A stretch of DNA of 64,000 nucleotides, from positions 349,190 through 413,189 of the forward strand of contig CALUOP010000001.1 in assembly GCA_944322305.1 (NCBI GenBank), given 5' to 3'. Shown here one piece after another: positions 28,540 to 37,997 of the stretch. Position 1 is the stretch's first letter. Each line of letters opens with the position of its first letter. Below the pieces are notes generated by a model. That model saw only the letters and a program-made list of their open reading frames with translations. It ran no database searches and was not told the DNA's origin. The position numbers were made by a program, and so were the translations under genes. The DNA comes from an uncultured Coriobacteriaceae bacterium (lineage in GTDB: Bacteria > Actinomycetota > Coriobacteriia > Coriobacteriales > Coriobacteriaceae).

Positions 28540-30771
28540 TTACGCCGCCGGCGCCGCTACCGCCGGCGCGTCCTCCCACGCTCCCTTGGGCATGGGGCGG
28601 ACGAGCTGGAACACGATAAGCGCCGCAAACGCCACGGCAACCACCGTCCACACGCTGAACACGCCCGTTGCCGCCAGGTAGAACTGGTTGATCATAAGGC
28701 CCACGACCCAAGCGAAGCCGCACTCGTAACCCAGCGCGACAGCCGTCCACTTGGCGGAGTTCATCTGGACGCGAATGGTGCCCATGGCCGCGAAGCACGG
28801 CGCGCAGAGCAGGTTGAAGGCGCCGAAGGCCATGATGCCGCCCGTGGTGGCGAACATGCCGGCGAACGCCGTCCACAGGCTCGGATCGGCCTCGGTGGCG
28901 TCGGCGAGGTGCAGAAGCTGCGCCGCGGTGGCTACCACGTTCTCCTTGGCCACCAGGCCGGTGACCGACATGGCCGTGGCCTGCCAGGAATCGAAGCCGA
29001 GCGGCGCGAAGATCCACGCGACCGCGCCGCCGAGCATGGCGAGCACCGAGTAGTCGGTGAACTCCTCGGGCACGCCCTCCATGGCCGGCAGGAAGCCGAA
29101 GGCGCCCGTGCCGCCCGCCCAGGTGGCGGTACCGAAGTTGGAGAGGAACCACACCACCACGGTCGAGGCGAAGATGATGGTGAAGGCCTTCTTGATGTAG
29201 GCGGAGACGCGCTCCCACACATGCAGCGCCCACGAGCGAATCGAGGGGAAGTGGTAGCTCGGCAGCTCCATCACAAACGGCGTGGGACGCCCGGCGAAGA
29301 GCTTGGTCTTCTTGAGCATGATGCCCGAGACGATAACCGCCACCACGCCCAGGAAGTAGAAGAGCGGCGCGATCCACGTGGCGTCGGAGGTGCCCACGAG
29401 CGCGCCCATGAGCAGCGCGATGATGGGGAGCTTGGCACCGCAGGGGATGAACGTGGTGGTCATGACCGTCATGCGGCGGTCCTTCTCGTTCTCGATGGTC
29501 TTGGTGGCCAGCACGCCAGGCACGCCGCAGCCGGTGGACACGAGCATGGGGATGAAGCTCTTGCCCGAGAGGCCGAAGCGACGGAACACGCGGTCCATCA
29601 CGAAGGCAACGCGCGCCATGTAGCCGCAGTCCTCAAGGAAGGACAGCAGCACGAAGAGCACAACCATCTGGGGGATAAAGCCCAGAACCGCGCCCACGCC
29701 GGCAACCACGCCGTCCACCACGAGGCTTGTGACCATGGCGCTCGCGCCGACCGCTTCGAGCCAGGAGGTCACCACGTCGGGCACTGACGGCATGGCGGTG
29801 CCGAAGAGCTCGAAGCCCTCGCCGAAGAGGTTGTCGTTGACCCAGTCGGTGGCAGCGGTTCCGAAGGTTGAGATGGCCAGGTAGTACACCGCGAACATCA
29901 CGGCGAAGAAGATCGGCAGGCCGAGGATGCGGTTGGTGACCACGCGGTCGATCTTCTCGGACGTGCTCATGCGCTGCGGCGCACGCTTGACGCACTCGTC
30001 CATCATGTGGGCGATAAGCGCGTACCGCTCGCCGGTGATGATGGACTCCGCGTCGTCGTCGCAGTCCTTCTCGCACGCTGCGACCAGCGCCTCAACCTTG
30101 GCCGCCGCAGCGTCGGAGAGGCCGAGGCTCTCGCAGGCGCTCGCGTCGCGCTCGAAGAGCTTGACGGCCCAGTACCGGCGCTTGGAGGTAGGCACGGTTG
30201 CGGGCACGAGCTGCTCGATCTTGTCCAGCACGTCCTCGATAGCCGAGTCGAAGCGGTGCGCCGGCACCTCCGCCTTCTTGGCGGCCTCGCGGCGCGCCAG
30301 CGAGATGAGCTCGTCCACACCCGAGCCCTTGAGCGCCGAGATCGCCACCACCGGCACGCCCAGACGACGCGAGAGCTTGTCGGCGTCGATCTTGTCGCCG
30401 GACTTCTCGACAAGGTCGGCCATGTTGAGCGCCACCACCACGGGCAGGCCGGTCTCCACGACCTGGAGGGTAAGGTAGAGGTTGCGCTCCAGGTTGGTGG
30501 CGTCGACTACGTTCACCACCACGTCGGGCTCGCCGCCCATGAGGTAGTCGCGGCTCACGCGCTCCTCGGGGCTGTAGGGCGAAAGCGAGTAGATGCCCGG
30601 CAGGTCGGTCACCACCACGCTTTTGTCCGAAGAGAGGCGCGCCTCCTTCTTCTCGACCGTGACGCCGGGCCAGTTGCCCACGTAGCCGTTCTGCCCGGTG
30701 ATCCGATTGAACAAGGTCGTCTTGCCGCAGTTGGGGTTGCCCGCCAACGCGACATGGATGTCTTGTGCCAT
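28540..30771 (-). CDS. feoB: ferrous iron transporter FeoB
   Basis: A 743-residue Fe(II) transporter. The N-terminal G-protein domain shows GNPNCGKTTLFN (G1), DLPGIYSL (G3) and NMAD (G4), followed by the helical GDI region. About ten membrane helices come after, with conserved cores near CGVPGVLATKTIENEKDR and FIPCGAKLPI, a cysteine-containing path typical of FeoB. A polar insert near residues 190-240 is slightly longer than usual. The ATG at 30771 has GAAGGAT upstream. Two small FeoA genes precede it and the Cys-rich partner follows, so this is a complete feo operon. Confidence 0.95.
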   Translation of the reverse strand: MAQDIHVALAGNPNCGKTTLFNRITGQNGYVGNWPGVTVEKKEARLSSDKSVVVTDLPGIYSLSPYSPEERVSRDYLMGGEPDVVVNVVDATNLERNLYLTLQVVETGLPVVVALNMADLVEKSGDKIDADKLSRRLGVPVVAISALKGSGVDELISLARREAAKKAEVPAHRFDSAIEDVLDKIEQLVPATVPTSKRRYWAVKLFERDASACESLGLSDAAAAKVEALVAACEKDCDDDAESIITGERYALIAHMMDECVKRAPQRMSTSEKIDRVVTNRILGLPIFFAVMFAVYYLAISTFGTAATDWVNDNLFGEGFELFGTAMPSVPDVVTSWLEAVGASAMVTSLVVDGVVAGVGAVLGFIPQMVVLFVLLSFLEDCGYMARVAFVMDRVFRRFGLSGKSFIPMLVSTGCGVPGVLATKTIENEKDRRMTVMTTTFIPCGAKLPIIALLMGALVGTSDATWIAPLFYFLGVVAVIVSGIMLKKTKLFAGRPTPFVMELPSYHFPSIRSWALHVWERVSAYIKKAFTIIFASTVVVWFLSNFGTATWAGGTGAFGFLPAMEGVPEEFTDYSVLAMLGGAVAWIFAPLGFDSWQATAMSVTGLVAKENVVATAAQLLHLADATEADPSLWTAFAGMFATTGGIMAFGAFNLLCAPCFAAMGTIRVQMNSAKWTAVALGYECGFAWVVGLMINQFYLAATGVFSVWTVVAVAFAALIVFQLVRPMPKGAWEDAPAVAAPAA

Positions 30772-30898
30772 GAATCCTTCTTCCTTACCGCGGTTCCGTG
30801 GAACCTGTCGACGCACAGGAAGGGGCGCGCCGGCTTTGAAACCGCTTCTGCAAACGTTACTTCAAGTTATACAAATCTAACTTAGTTGGCATGAAAAG

Positions 30899-31120
30899 CT
30901 ACTGCACCTCTACGTTGGCGGCCTCCTCCTTGCGGATGGAAAGCTCGTAGCCGCGCACCGTCAGCTCCACCGGGTCGCCCAGCGGCGCAACCTTCACCAC
31001 CGTGACCTGGGTGCCTTTGATAAGCCCCAGATCCATCAGGTGGCGGCGGAGCGCCCCCTCGCCGTGCAGCTTGGCCACGGTGACGGTGCTGCCCACGGCA
31101 ACGTCCTTCAAACTCCTCAT
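30899..31120 (-). CDS. feoA: FeoA-type SH3-like protein, proximal copy
   Basis: A 73-residue cytosolic SH3-fold protein that assists FeoB. LRRHLMDLGLIKGTQVTVVKVAPLGDP is the diagnostic core, and the C-terminus RGYELSIRKEEAANVEV is typical. The ATG at 31120 has GGGGAGAAG upstream. About 130 bases separate it from feoB. Confidence 0.92.
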   Translation of the reverse strand: MRSLKDVAVGSTVTVAKLHGEGALRRHLMDLGLIKGTQVTVVKVAPLGDPVELTVRGYELSIRKEEAANVEVQ

Positions 31121-31163
31121 GCTTCTCCCCCTCTCCAGCGGTTCTACGGGCGTCGCGGCGCGC

Positions 31164-31400
31164 TTAAGCGACCATGATCTTGAGGGCCGTCTTCTTGTCG
31201 AGCCCCAGCCGTGCGCCCTTCACCATCACGATGATGTTGCCCACCGCCTGGCTCACCACGTGCACCTCGGCGCCGTCGACAAAGCCCAGGCTCGCCAGAT
31301 GGCGCCTGAGCTCCTCGCCGCCGCGGACGCGGGCCACGCGCACGGTCTCCCCCGTTCTCGCCATGGACAGCGGGGCCACGCACCCTGTCGCCTCAGCCAT
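31164..31400 (-). CDS. feoA: FeoA-type SH3-like protein, distal copy
   Basis: A 78-residue second FeoA-domain protein and the first gene of the feo operon. ELRRHLASLGFVDGAEVHVVSQ and GARLGLDKKTALKIMV match the family. I chose the ATG at 31400 (MAEATG); the frame is open further upstream but without a ribosome site. Two FeoA genes with one FeoB are common in anaerobes. Confidence 0.88.
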   Translation of the reverse strand: MAEATGCVAPLSMARTGETVRVARVRGGEELRRHLASLGFVDGAEVHVVSQAVGNIIVMVKGARLGLDKKTALKIMVA

Positions 31401-31456
31401 CGCCTCTCGCCCCTTCTCTTGCATACGCGGGCGCGCCCATTCGCACCCGCCTAAGT

Positions 31457-31485
31457 AACCTAGCACTAACTTTAACGATTGTGAA
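31457..31485 (-). promoter_or_regulatory. promoter of the feo operon
   Basis: On the minus strand TTCACA (31485-31480) and TAGGTT (31462-31457) are 17 bases apart, about 55 bases before the first feoA. The rest of the gap to 31722 shows no gene. The AT-rich AAGTTAGTGCTAGGTTACTT block could bind an iron regulator, but it is not a clean DtxR box. Confidence 0.5.
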
Positions 31486-31722
31486 GACGTTTGAGCGATT
31501 TTTGTAACGGATGGTTAACTTTATACTGTGAAAGGGTGATAGGGGTGCCAGACGCCTCCCCACAGCAGCTTGGCGAGAAGTGCACGGACAGGCCGAGCGG
31601 GCCCAACAAAAAGGCGATAAGAGCCGCGCGCCGCCGAAACGGCCTGCGGTCCTTGTCGCCCAAAGGCAATGCCGTATCCGCAACCCGGCGCGTACCGGAT
31701 GCGAAATGCTCGGCCCCAGCTC

Positions 31723-32613
31723 CTAGCAGGCGGCCTCAAGCGCGCGGCGACCGAGCTCGATAGAGCCCAAAACGCCCTGGTTGCCGTCGAGACTCGGCGC
31801 GACGATGTAGGTGTCGATGTTGTCGAGCTCGGGCGTGGAAAGATAGCCGTTGAGCTTCTCGAGCGTCTTCTTGCGCACCAGCGGCATGAGCTCGGGGGTA
31901 TGGTCGGGCACGCCGCCGCCGAGGATGATGCGCTGCGGCGAATAGCACAGGACGTAGGTAGCAAGGCCCTGGGCCAGGTAGTCGGCCTCCTGCTCCAGCA
32001 CCGCCGGGTCGTTGGAGAGGATGTTGTTGTCCTCGCCCAGGCGCAGCTGCACGGCAGGACCGGCGGCAACGCCCTCGAAGCAGCTGTCGTGGCAGTGGCA
32101 GGTGCTGGGAACGGTGTCGCCCTCCGCGCGCTGCACCGCCACGTGGCCGGCCTCGGGATGCAACATGCCGTGGAGCATCTGCCCACCGATGCACACGCCC
32201 ACGCCGATGCCCGTGCCCACGGTGATGTAGATCACATCGGTCAGGCCGTGCGCCGCGCCGAAGGTGATCTCGCCCAGGCAGGCGCCGTTAACGTCGGTGT
32301 CGATGCCAACCGGCACGTTGAGGGCGCGCTTGAGCTCGCCCATGAAGTCGTAGTTCTGCCATGCGATCTTGGGCGTGTTGAGGATGCGCCCGAAGCGCGG
32401 GTCGGACGGGTTCACGGCCACCGGGCCGAAAGCGGCCAAGCCCAGCGCAACGATGTCCTTGTCTTTGAAATAGCCCACGAGGTCCGGAAGCGTCTCCTCC
32501 GGGGTGCGCGTGGGGTAGCTTGCGCGGTCGAGCACCTTGCCGTCCGCCGTGCCCACCGCACAGACCATCTTCGTGCCGCCCGCCTCGATGGCGCCGATCA
32601 ACTGCTCTGCCAT
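31723..32613 (-). CDS. ROK-family fructokinase-type sugar kinase
   Basis: A 296-residue ROK kinase. The N-terminal ATP loop is EAGGTKMVCAVG, and the sugar-binding region shows GIDTDVNGACLGE and the ROK zinc motif HPEAGHV...CHCHDSCFEGVAAG. The late LGGGVPDHTPELMPLVR fits bacterial fructokinases. It would phosphorylate fructose or a related hexose for glycolysis. The ATG at 32613 has GAAGGGAG upstream. No sugar transporter is adjacent. Confidence 0.88.
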   Translation of the reverse strand: MAEQLIGAIEAGGTKMVCAVGTADGKVLDRASYPTRTPEETLPDLVGYFKDKDIVALGLAAFGPVAVNPSDPRFGRILNTPKIAWQNYDFMGELKRALNVPVGIDTDVNGACLGEITFGAAHGLTDVIYITVGTGIGVGVCIGGQMLHGMLHPEAGHVAVQRAEGDTVPSTCHCHDSCFEGVAAGPAVQLRLGEDNNILSNDPAVLEQEADYLAQGLATYVLCYSPQRIILGGGVPDHTPELMPLVRKKTLEKLNGYLSTPELDNIDTYIVAPSLDGNQGVLGSIELGRRALEAAC

Positions 32614-32870
32614 AGTACTCCCTTCACCGGGGGCGCTGCTCCGGTATGCATCGCCCGGCGCGCATGGCTGCGGCGGGCACTCCTCCTGCCGCGCTGACCG
32701 CGCGGTCCCCTCGCCTCGATGCATCTGATTATACGCCGCAACCACGCGCTCACACGCAGAACATGGAATCGTTTTCACGATATACGGTGCGAGGCAGGCA
32801 GTTTTTGCGGCAGCGCAAGACGCGCGCTTTGCCGCTGGCGCCAAAGCGCGCCGATGGCGCAGAGTACGCC

Positions 32871-33386
32871 CTACAGGCGCTTCTCCATGATGTAGTCGTC
32901 CATAACAAAGCCGTGGCCGATGTCGGTCTCCACCGCGTCGATGACCTTGAAGCCCTTGGCGTCGTAGGCTCGCTTGCCCAGCTCGTTTCCCTTGTTCACG
33001 GTGAGGTACATGGCCTCGAGCCCGCGCTCGCGGCACAGACGCTCGTAAAACGCAATGACCGCGCTGGCAAAATGCTTGCCGCGCTCGCCGTGGCGCAGGT
33101 AGATCTTGCTGATGAAGAAGCGGTTGGTCTCGGGCTCAACATGCCCGCCCGTATAGCCGATTTCGCGTCCGTCGTCGGCGCCACGCAGGATCCAATACTC
33201 GTAGCCGTTCTCCGCACGGTCGCGGCGGACGGCCTCCAGGCTCTGGAACTGCTCAATCATGTAGTCGGTCTGGGTGGCACCGATGAGGTCGGGCCAGTAC
33301 TCGTGCCAGATCTCGGAGGCCAGCGAAACCAGGCGCTCCTCGTCATCGGGGGTCTCAACCGGCTCGAACATAACGGCTTCTGCCAT
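32871..33386 (-). CDS. GNAT-family N-acetyltransferase
   Basis: A 171-residue single-domain GNAT. The acetyl-CoA loop region is IYLRHGERGKHFASAVI, followed by LYLTVNKGNELGKRAYDAKGFKV, the usual late strand and helix. The substrate is unknown. I chose the ATG at 33386 (MAEAVMF) with GAGAGGAG upstream. A possible terminator (9-base stem, 32823-32831 with 32842-32850) follows. Confidence 0.85.
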   Translation of the reverse strand: MAEAVMFEPVETPDDEERLVSLASEIWHEYWPDLIGATQTDYMIEQFQSLEAVRRDRAENGYEYWILRGADDGREIGYTGGHVEPETNRFFISKIYLRHGERGKHFASAVIAFYERLCRERGLEAMYLTVNKGNELGKRAYDAKGFKVIDAVETDIGHGFVMDDYIMEKRL

Positions 33387-33547
33387 GGGCGCTCCTCTCA
33401 CTCGCTTACAGGCGCATCAGCAGCATAGACCCAAACGGCCCCGGTGCGCTGCGCAGAGCCAAATACGACGCATACGCCCTAGGTCGCCGGGCGCAATCCG
33501 TCGCTTCAAGAAAGGTTGGAGCGCGAACCGCCCACGCGGCAACGCCC

Positions 33548-34984
33548 CTACCGCTTGCCGCGGGCGATAAGATCCTCGATGAGCTTGAGGGTGGCCTGGT
33601 AGGCTCGACGCCGATCGAACTCCTCCTCGGCCACCTCGCGCGCAATCATGCCCATGCGCATGCGCTCGGGCTCGTCGGCGATGAGCTTTTCGAGTGCCTC
33701 GGCGAGAAGGCCCGCGTCCTCGGGCTCGACGTTCACGCCGAAGCCGTCCTGTGTGACCTTGAGGCCGAACTCCGGACTCGGCGAGGTGTTGACCATGGGC
33801 TTGCCTGCCGCAAGGTAGTCGGCGATCTTGGTCGGCACGCTTTGAGGAGCCTTCTTGACCAGCGAGTTCACCAGGATGTCCGAGCATTCGAGGTAAGCGG
33901 CCATCTGCCCGTAGGGCACGTAGCCGAGGAAGTCAACCGGAGCACCCGTCTCGGCAGCCACCTGCTCCAGCGCCTCGCGCTCCACGCCGTCGCCAAGCAG
34001 CTTGAGACGCACCTCCGGGTGCTTCTCGGCCACCTGGGCCACCGCGCGGATGAGCGTGGCAACGTCGTAGCACGCCGAGAGCGTGCCGGCGTAGGCGATC
34101 CACAGCTCACCTTCCGGGCGGTCGATCTCAAGGGCGAACTCGTCCACGCCGCGGTCGAACTCGGCGAGGTCGTTGCCCACATAGACCACGAGCTTGGGAA
34201 TGGTGTTGGGACGGTCCTTGAACGGGCGCGAAGCGTACTCGTCGGACGTGCCCACAATGGCGTCGGCCAGGGAGTAGGCGCGCTTGGCCTGAGCGTAAAA
34301 GGGCGCGAAGGCGACGTTTGAGACCACGGGAACGTCGAGCGCCACGCGGAACGCCTCGGGCCACAGGTCGTTCACGTCGATGACGAGCGGGATGCGGTAG
34401 CGTTCCGCAGCCTCGGCCACGGCGGCCGCAACGTCGTTGGGCGGGATCTGGCAGTAAACGAGGTCGAAGGCATGATCGCGTTCGAAGAAGTCCGCAACGT
34501 TCTTGGCCATGATATGGTGCGACCAAATGCGTTGCGGGCACATGTTCTTGGGATAGCCCGGCTCGTCGATGAGATGCACCGCGTACGGAGCGTCCACCGC
34601 AAAGTCCTTGGAGCGCATCTCCTTGTCCCAGTGCTGGAAGCGCGACGTGATGAAGTCGACCTCGTAGCCCGCTTGGGCAAGCAGGCTGCACAGGAAGGTG
34701 TAGCGCGTGGCGCCTTTGACCTCGCCGGGCAGCTTGGCGTCGATGCTGTACACGGCAATGCGCCCGCGGGACGGTGCGGCGGGGTCGGAGCCGGCAACGG
34801 CGTCCTCCTCGTCCGGCGCGTCCTGCGTGAAGTCCTCGAAGCCTACAGCGGCATCGAGACCTTCGGCGTCCGTTTCAACATCTGCAGCTGCGGAAAACTC
34901 GGTGCCGGCGAAGATACCATCATGTGCAATGTAGCCTGAAGTGATGACCTGGTTGTCGTCTGCGTTTTCGGTATGATTAACCAT
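33548..34984 (-). CDS. GT4-type glycosyltransferase
   Basis: A 478-residue glycosyltransferase of the GT-B fold. The first 80 residues are an acidic low-complexity extension. The core follows: LVYCQIPPND, VIDVNDLWPEAFR, then the donor-binding half with AYAGTLSACYDVATLIRAV, KLLGDGVEREAL and NSLVKKAPQSVPTKIADYLAAGKP. It probably adds a sugar to a surface polysaccharide built with the neighbouring genes. The ATG at 34984 has GGAAGGGAGAG upstream. Confidence 0.85.
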   Translation of the reverse strand: MVNHTENADDNQVITSGYIAHDGIFAGTEFSAAADVETDAEGLDAAVGFEDFTQDAPDEEDAVAGSDPAAPSRGRIAVYSIDAKLPGEVKGATRYTFLCSLLAQAGYEVDFITSRFQHWDKEMRSKDFAVDAPYAVHLIDEPGYPKNMCPQRIWSHHIMAKNVADFFERDHAFDLVYCQIPPNDVAAAVAEAAERYRIPLVIDVNDLWPEAFRVALDVPVVSNVAFAPFYAQAKRAYSLADAIVGTSDEYASRPFKDRPNTIPKLVVYVGNDLAEFDRGVDEFALEIDRPEGELWIAYAGTLSACYDVATLIRAVAQVAEKHPEVRLKLLGDGVEREALEQVAAETGAPVDFLGYVPYGQMAAYLECSDILVNSLVKKAPQSVPTKIADYLAAGKPMVNTSPSPEFGLKVTQDGFGVNVEPEDAGLLAEALEKLIADEPERMRMGMIAREVAEEEFDRRRAYQATLKLIEDLIARGKR

Positions 34985-35053
34985 GTCTCTCCCTTCCGTT
35001 AGCCCATCCATTGTAAACGAGCGTCACAGACTTCCCAACGACATGCCAATGCG

Positions 35054-36073
35054 TTAGGCGTCGCGCCGCGCATGCCCCATGAGACGGTCAAGCCGCGCCG
35101 CGTCAAAGCCCAGCAGGCCGAGTACATATGCCTGAAGATAGCGCTTGCGCACGAGCGGCCAAAAGTAGGGATATTCAGAACGCAGCATGCGCCTTGTTGC
35201 ACGTGCGCGCTGACGTCCGCGTTTGCGGTTGCGATCAAAAATCAACGCTATGTTAAAGTGCGTGTACAGGATGTAAACCGCGCGTTGCTGCGCGTAGGCA
35301 ACAGCCGTCTCCTCCAAATGAGGATCATTGCGGCACGCATCGGCGAATCTCAGCACCTCGCGTACGACACGGTCGTGGTTTTCATAGCGCTTCACGTAAT
35401 TCGCCGAGGAAATGCTCTGGCTGACGTTGCCCACACGGTATTGGTAGGTTTCAAGATTGAAAAACGTGATCGTACGGGCCGGAACGGTCAACTTTAGCAC
35501 GTACTCGTAATCGACATAGAAACACTTCTCCAATAAGCGAACGTCATGAGAGCGGGCAAAGTCAACGCGCACCGAAATGTCATGAATCATCAGATTCGCA
35601 TAGAGCTCCGAACGCTTCGCAATTTGCTCAAAAGGCAGCTCGTGCCCGGTCTCCACATCGACAGGCAAGGCGTCTAGCACCGTCTCACCCGTCACCGAAT
35701 GCACCTCGCGCTTAACATCCACAACCAGATCGCTCGTGCAATACGCCAAGCAGTCAAGCAGGCGCGCGAGGTTATCCGTCAGCATCCAGTCATCGCCGTC
35801 GACCACGCGATAATAACGACCCTCTGCCGCATCCAAGGCAGCGTTCACCGCAGAACCATGTCCGCCGTTCTGTTTGTCAATCACCCTGAATACTTGTGGC
35901 CAGCGCTGCGCATAAGCATGCGCAATCTCTGACGTGCGGTCACTCGATCCATCGTTCACCACGATAACCTCGAGCGAACCGAAAAAGCGCTGGTCGGCGT
36001 ACGAGTCGAGGCTCTGCTCCAAATAATCCTCAACGTTGTACGCAGGAACGCCTATCGTCAACAACTTCCCCAT
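35054..36073 (-). CDS. GT2-family glycosyltransferase
   Basis: A 339-residue GT-A enzyme. IGVPAYNVEDYLEQSLDSY and VIVVNDGSSDRT bind the nucleotide sugar; the metal-binding DxD is VVDGDDW. The C-terminal third is basic (RNRKRGRQRARATRR) and may sit at the membrane. It belongs to the polysaccharide cluster. The acceptor is not known. Confidence 0.87.
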   Translation of the reverse strand: MGKLLTIGVPAYNVEDYLEQSLDSYADQRFFGSLEVIVVNDGSSDRTSEIAHAYAQRWPQVFRVIDKQNGGHGSAVNAALDAAEGRYYRVVDGDDWMLTDNLARLLDCLAYCTSDLVVDVKREVHSVTGETVLDALPVDVETGHELPFEQIAKRSELYANLMIHDISVRVDFARSHDVRLLEKCFYVDYEYVLKLTVPARTITFFNLETYQYRVGNVSQSISSANYVKRYENHDRVVREVLRFADACRNDPHLEETAVAYAQQRAVYILYTHFNIALIFDRNRKRGRQRARATRRMLRSEYPYFWPLVRKRYLQAYVLGLLGFDAARLDRLMGHARRDA

Positions 36074-36098
36074 GAGGACCTTCCCTCTGCTCGCAAAG

Positions 36099-37211
36099 CT
36101 AGATGCCGTAGCGCAGTTTCATGAACAGACCGCCAAAGCGGGTGCGGACAATATGGATCACGCGCCCCACCACTAGACACCCCGTTGTACGATGCATCGC
36201 AAGGAGCCGCGCAACCATCGTGATAAGCGCACCGCCACCGCTATCTGCACATGGAACGAGCTCCAAAAAGAGCGAGTCAGCGAACAATGCACGACACCAT
36301 GCCTTGCGCTGGGCATGCTTCATCTCGGCACGAGCATCGCAATTGCGCTCTAAGGCGGACATGATGTACCGCACGAAGAGACGCCCGAGAACGCCCCGGG
36401 CACCCTCGTCGTAAATGCCAAAGCGTATGAGCTGATCGCGCAGCTCTTGAATACGCCGACGGTGCATCTCGAAATAGCGAGGAGAAAAAGCATTGGTAAG
36501 GTTTTTCGCGATCATCTTACGGTAGTGATACGGCGCGAAATCCAAGCAAACAGCCGAGCTGGCATTTTCGAAGAAACCCACGTTGAACAGGAAATCCTCA
36601 ATAAACGGCACATCATCTTCAAAACGCACCGCCCCGATGGACTTCCTCCTATAGGCCTTCATCGTTGCATACCCGTAAAGCGTCTCCCGCTCCCACTCCA
36701 ACACGCTGGAGCGCACAGCGACCTGGTTAGAGCAAACCTGAGCACGCGGCTTCACCACGCGGCTCTTGCCAACGGGTGCACCATCAGCGTTGTAGTACTC
36801 CTCAACAACGCCAAAGATCGCCACATCGAAATCGCCCGTGGTAAGAGCGTCATGCACGCGCTCCAATGTATCCCGGTCAAACCAATCGTCAGAATCAGGA
36901 AACCAGAGATACCGGCCACGTGCCTCCTCGATTCCCGTGTTTCTAGCTGCTGACAACCCTCGATTGTGCTCATGGGACACAAGGCGTATTTTTCCGTTAA
37001 CACGCGCATGAGACCTAACGATATCAACCGTACTATCAGTACAACCATCGTCTACAACTATGAGCTCCCAATCTTCGAATGATTGCCCCTCGATGGATCG
37101 GAGCGTCTCGTCTAGATACTTCTCAGCCTGATAGGCTGGCATCACGATCGAAAAGAACGGCACCTTTCCCGTCTGAGAGAGAGCGTCACCGCCCCCGCTT
37201 AGCGCAGTCAT
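36099..37211 (-). CDS. GT2-family glycosyltransferase
   Basis: A 370-residue GT-A enzyme with FSIVMPAYQAEKYLDETLRS, IVVDDGCTDST, ARNTGIEEARG and the DxD motif FPDSDDW. Its base composition is visibly less GC-rich than its neighbours', with more A/T at third positions, which suggests more recent acquisition of this glycan-specific gene. The ribosome site before the ATG at 37211 is weak. The gene starts nine bases after the ABC ATPase. Confidence 0.85.
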   Translation of the reverse strand: MTALSGGGDALSQTGKVPFFSIVMPAYQAEKYLDETLRSIEGQSFEDWELIVVDDGCTDSTVDIVRSHARVNGKIRLVSHEHNRGLSAARNTGIEEARGRYLWFPDSDDWFDRDTLERVHDALTTGDFDVAIFGVVEEYYNADGAPVGKSRVVKPRAQVCSNQVAVRSSVLEWERETLYGYATMKAYRRKSIGAVRFEDDVPFIEDFLFNVGFFENASSAVCLDFAPYHYRKMIAKNLTNAFSPRYFEMHRRRIQELRDQLIRFGIYDEGARGVLGRLFVRYIMSALERNCDARAEMKHAQRKAWCRALFADSLFLELVPCADSGGGALITMVARLLAMHRTTGCLVVGRVIHIVRTRFGGLFMKLRYGI

Positions 37212-37220
37212 CGGAATCGC

Positions 37221-37982
37221 CTAGTTGAACTGGTTGCGGTAGGCTTCGCAGACCTCTTTCACCGGACCGATCATGCGCTGCTTGCCGCGTTCGATCCAAA
37301 CGGCCGAGGTGCACAGGCGCTCAACCTGCTCGATGGAGTGGCTTACGAAGAGAACCGTTACGTTGCCCGAATCGATGAAGCTCTGAATGCGGCGCTCGCA
37401 CTTCTCCTGGAAGAACACGTCGCCCACCGAAAGGGTCTCGTCAACGATGAGCACGTCGGGCTCGGTGATCGTGGCGATGGCGAAGGCGATACGTGCCACC
37501 ATGCCGCTCGAATAGTTCTTGAGCGGCATGTCCATGAAGTCGCGCAGCTCCGCGAACTCCACGATCTCGTCTAGGTGCTCGTCAATGAACTCCTTGGTGT
37601 ACCCCAGCAACGACCCGTTGAGGTAGATGTTCTCGCGCGCAGTGAGCTCCAGATCGAAGCCGGCGCCGAGCTCGATGAGCGGGGCGATGTTGCCGCGCAC
37701 CACGACCGAGCCCTCGCTGGGCTCCAGCACGCCGGCTATGATCTTGAGCATGGTCGACTTACCCGAGCCGTTGGTGCCCACCAAGCCCATGACCTCGCCC
37801 TTGGGAACCTTGAAGGAGACGTGGTCGAGCGCGCGGAACTCCTTGAAAAACAGCTCCCGCCGCGCAAGTTTAATGAAGTACTCCTTCAAGCTGTTGAGCT
37901 GCTCGCTTGCCATGTTGAAGACCATCGAGACGTCGTTGACCTCGATAGCGTACTCAGGAGCCGCTGTTTGGTTGATGGCCAT
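37221..37982 (-). CDS. polysaccharide export ABC transporter, ATPase
   Basis: A 253-residue ATPase of the TagH/Wzt/RfbE type. Walker A is GLVGTNGSGKSTML, the signature is KNYSSGMVARIAFA and Walker B is VLIVDETLSVGD. The N-terminal segment with NSLKEYFIKLARRELFFKEF and the NIAPLIELGAGF block are hallmarks of glycan exporters. There is no C-terminal carbohydrate-binding extension. It pairs with the permease directly upstream. The substrate is a lipid-linked cell-wall glycan or teichoic-acid-like polymer. Confidence 0.9.
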   Translation of the reverse strand: MAINQTAAPEYAIEVNDVSMVFNMASEQLNSLKEYFIKLARRELFFKEFRALDHVSFKVPKGEVMGLVGTNGSGKSTMLKIIAGVLEPSEGSVVVRGNIAPLIELGAGFDLELTARENIYLNGSLLGYTKEFIDEHLDEIVEFAELRDFMDMPLKNYSSGMVARIAFAIATITEPDVLIVDETLSVGDVFFQEKCERRIQSFIDSGNVTVLFVSHSIEQVERLCTSAVWIERGKQRMIGPVKEVCEAYRNQFN

Positions 37983-37997
37983 GGGTGAGCCCCTTTT

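Noticed and set aside
31443..31465. DtxR/IdeR iron box before feoA
   Set aside because: The AT-rich block resembles one only loosely and is not a proper 19-base palindrome.
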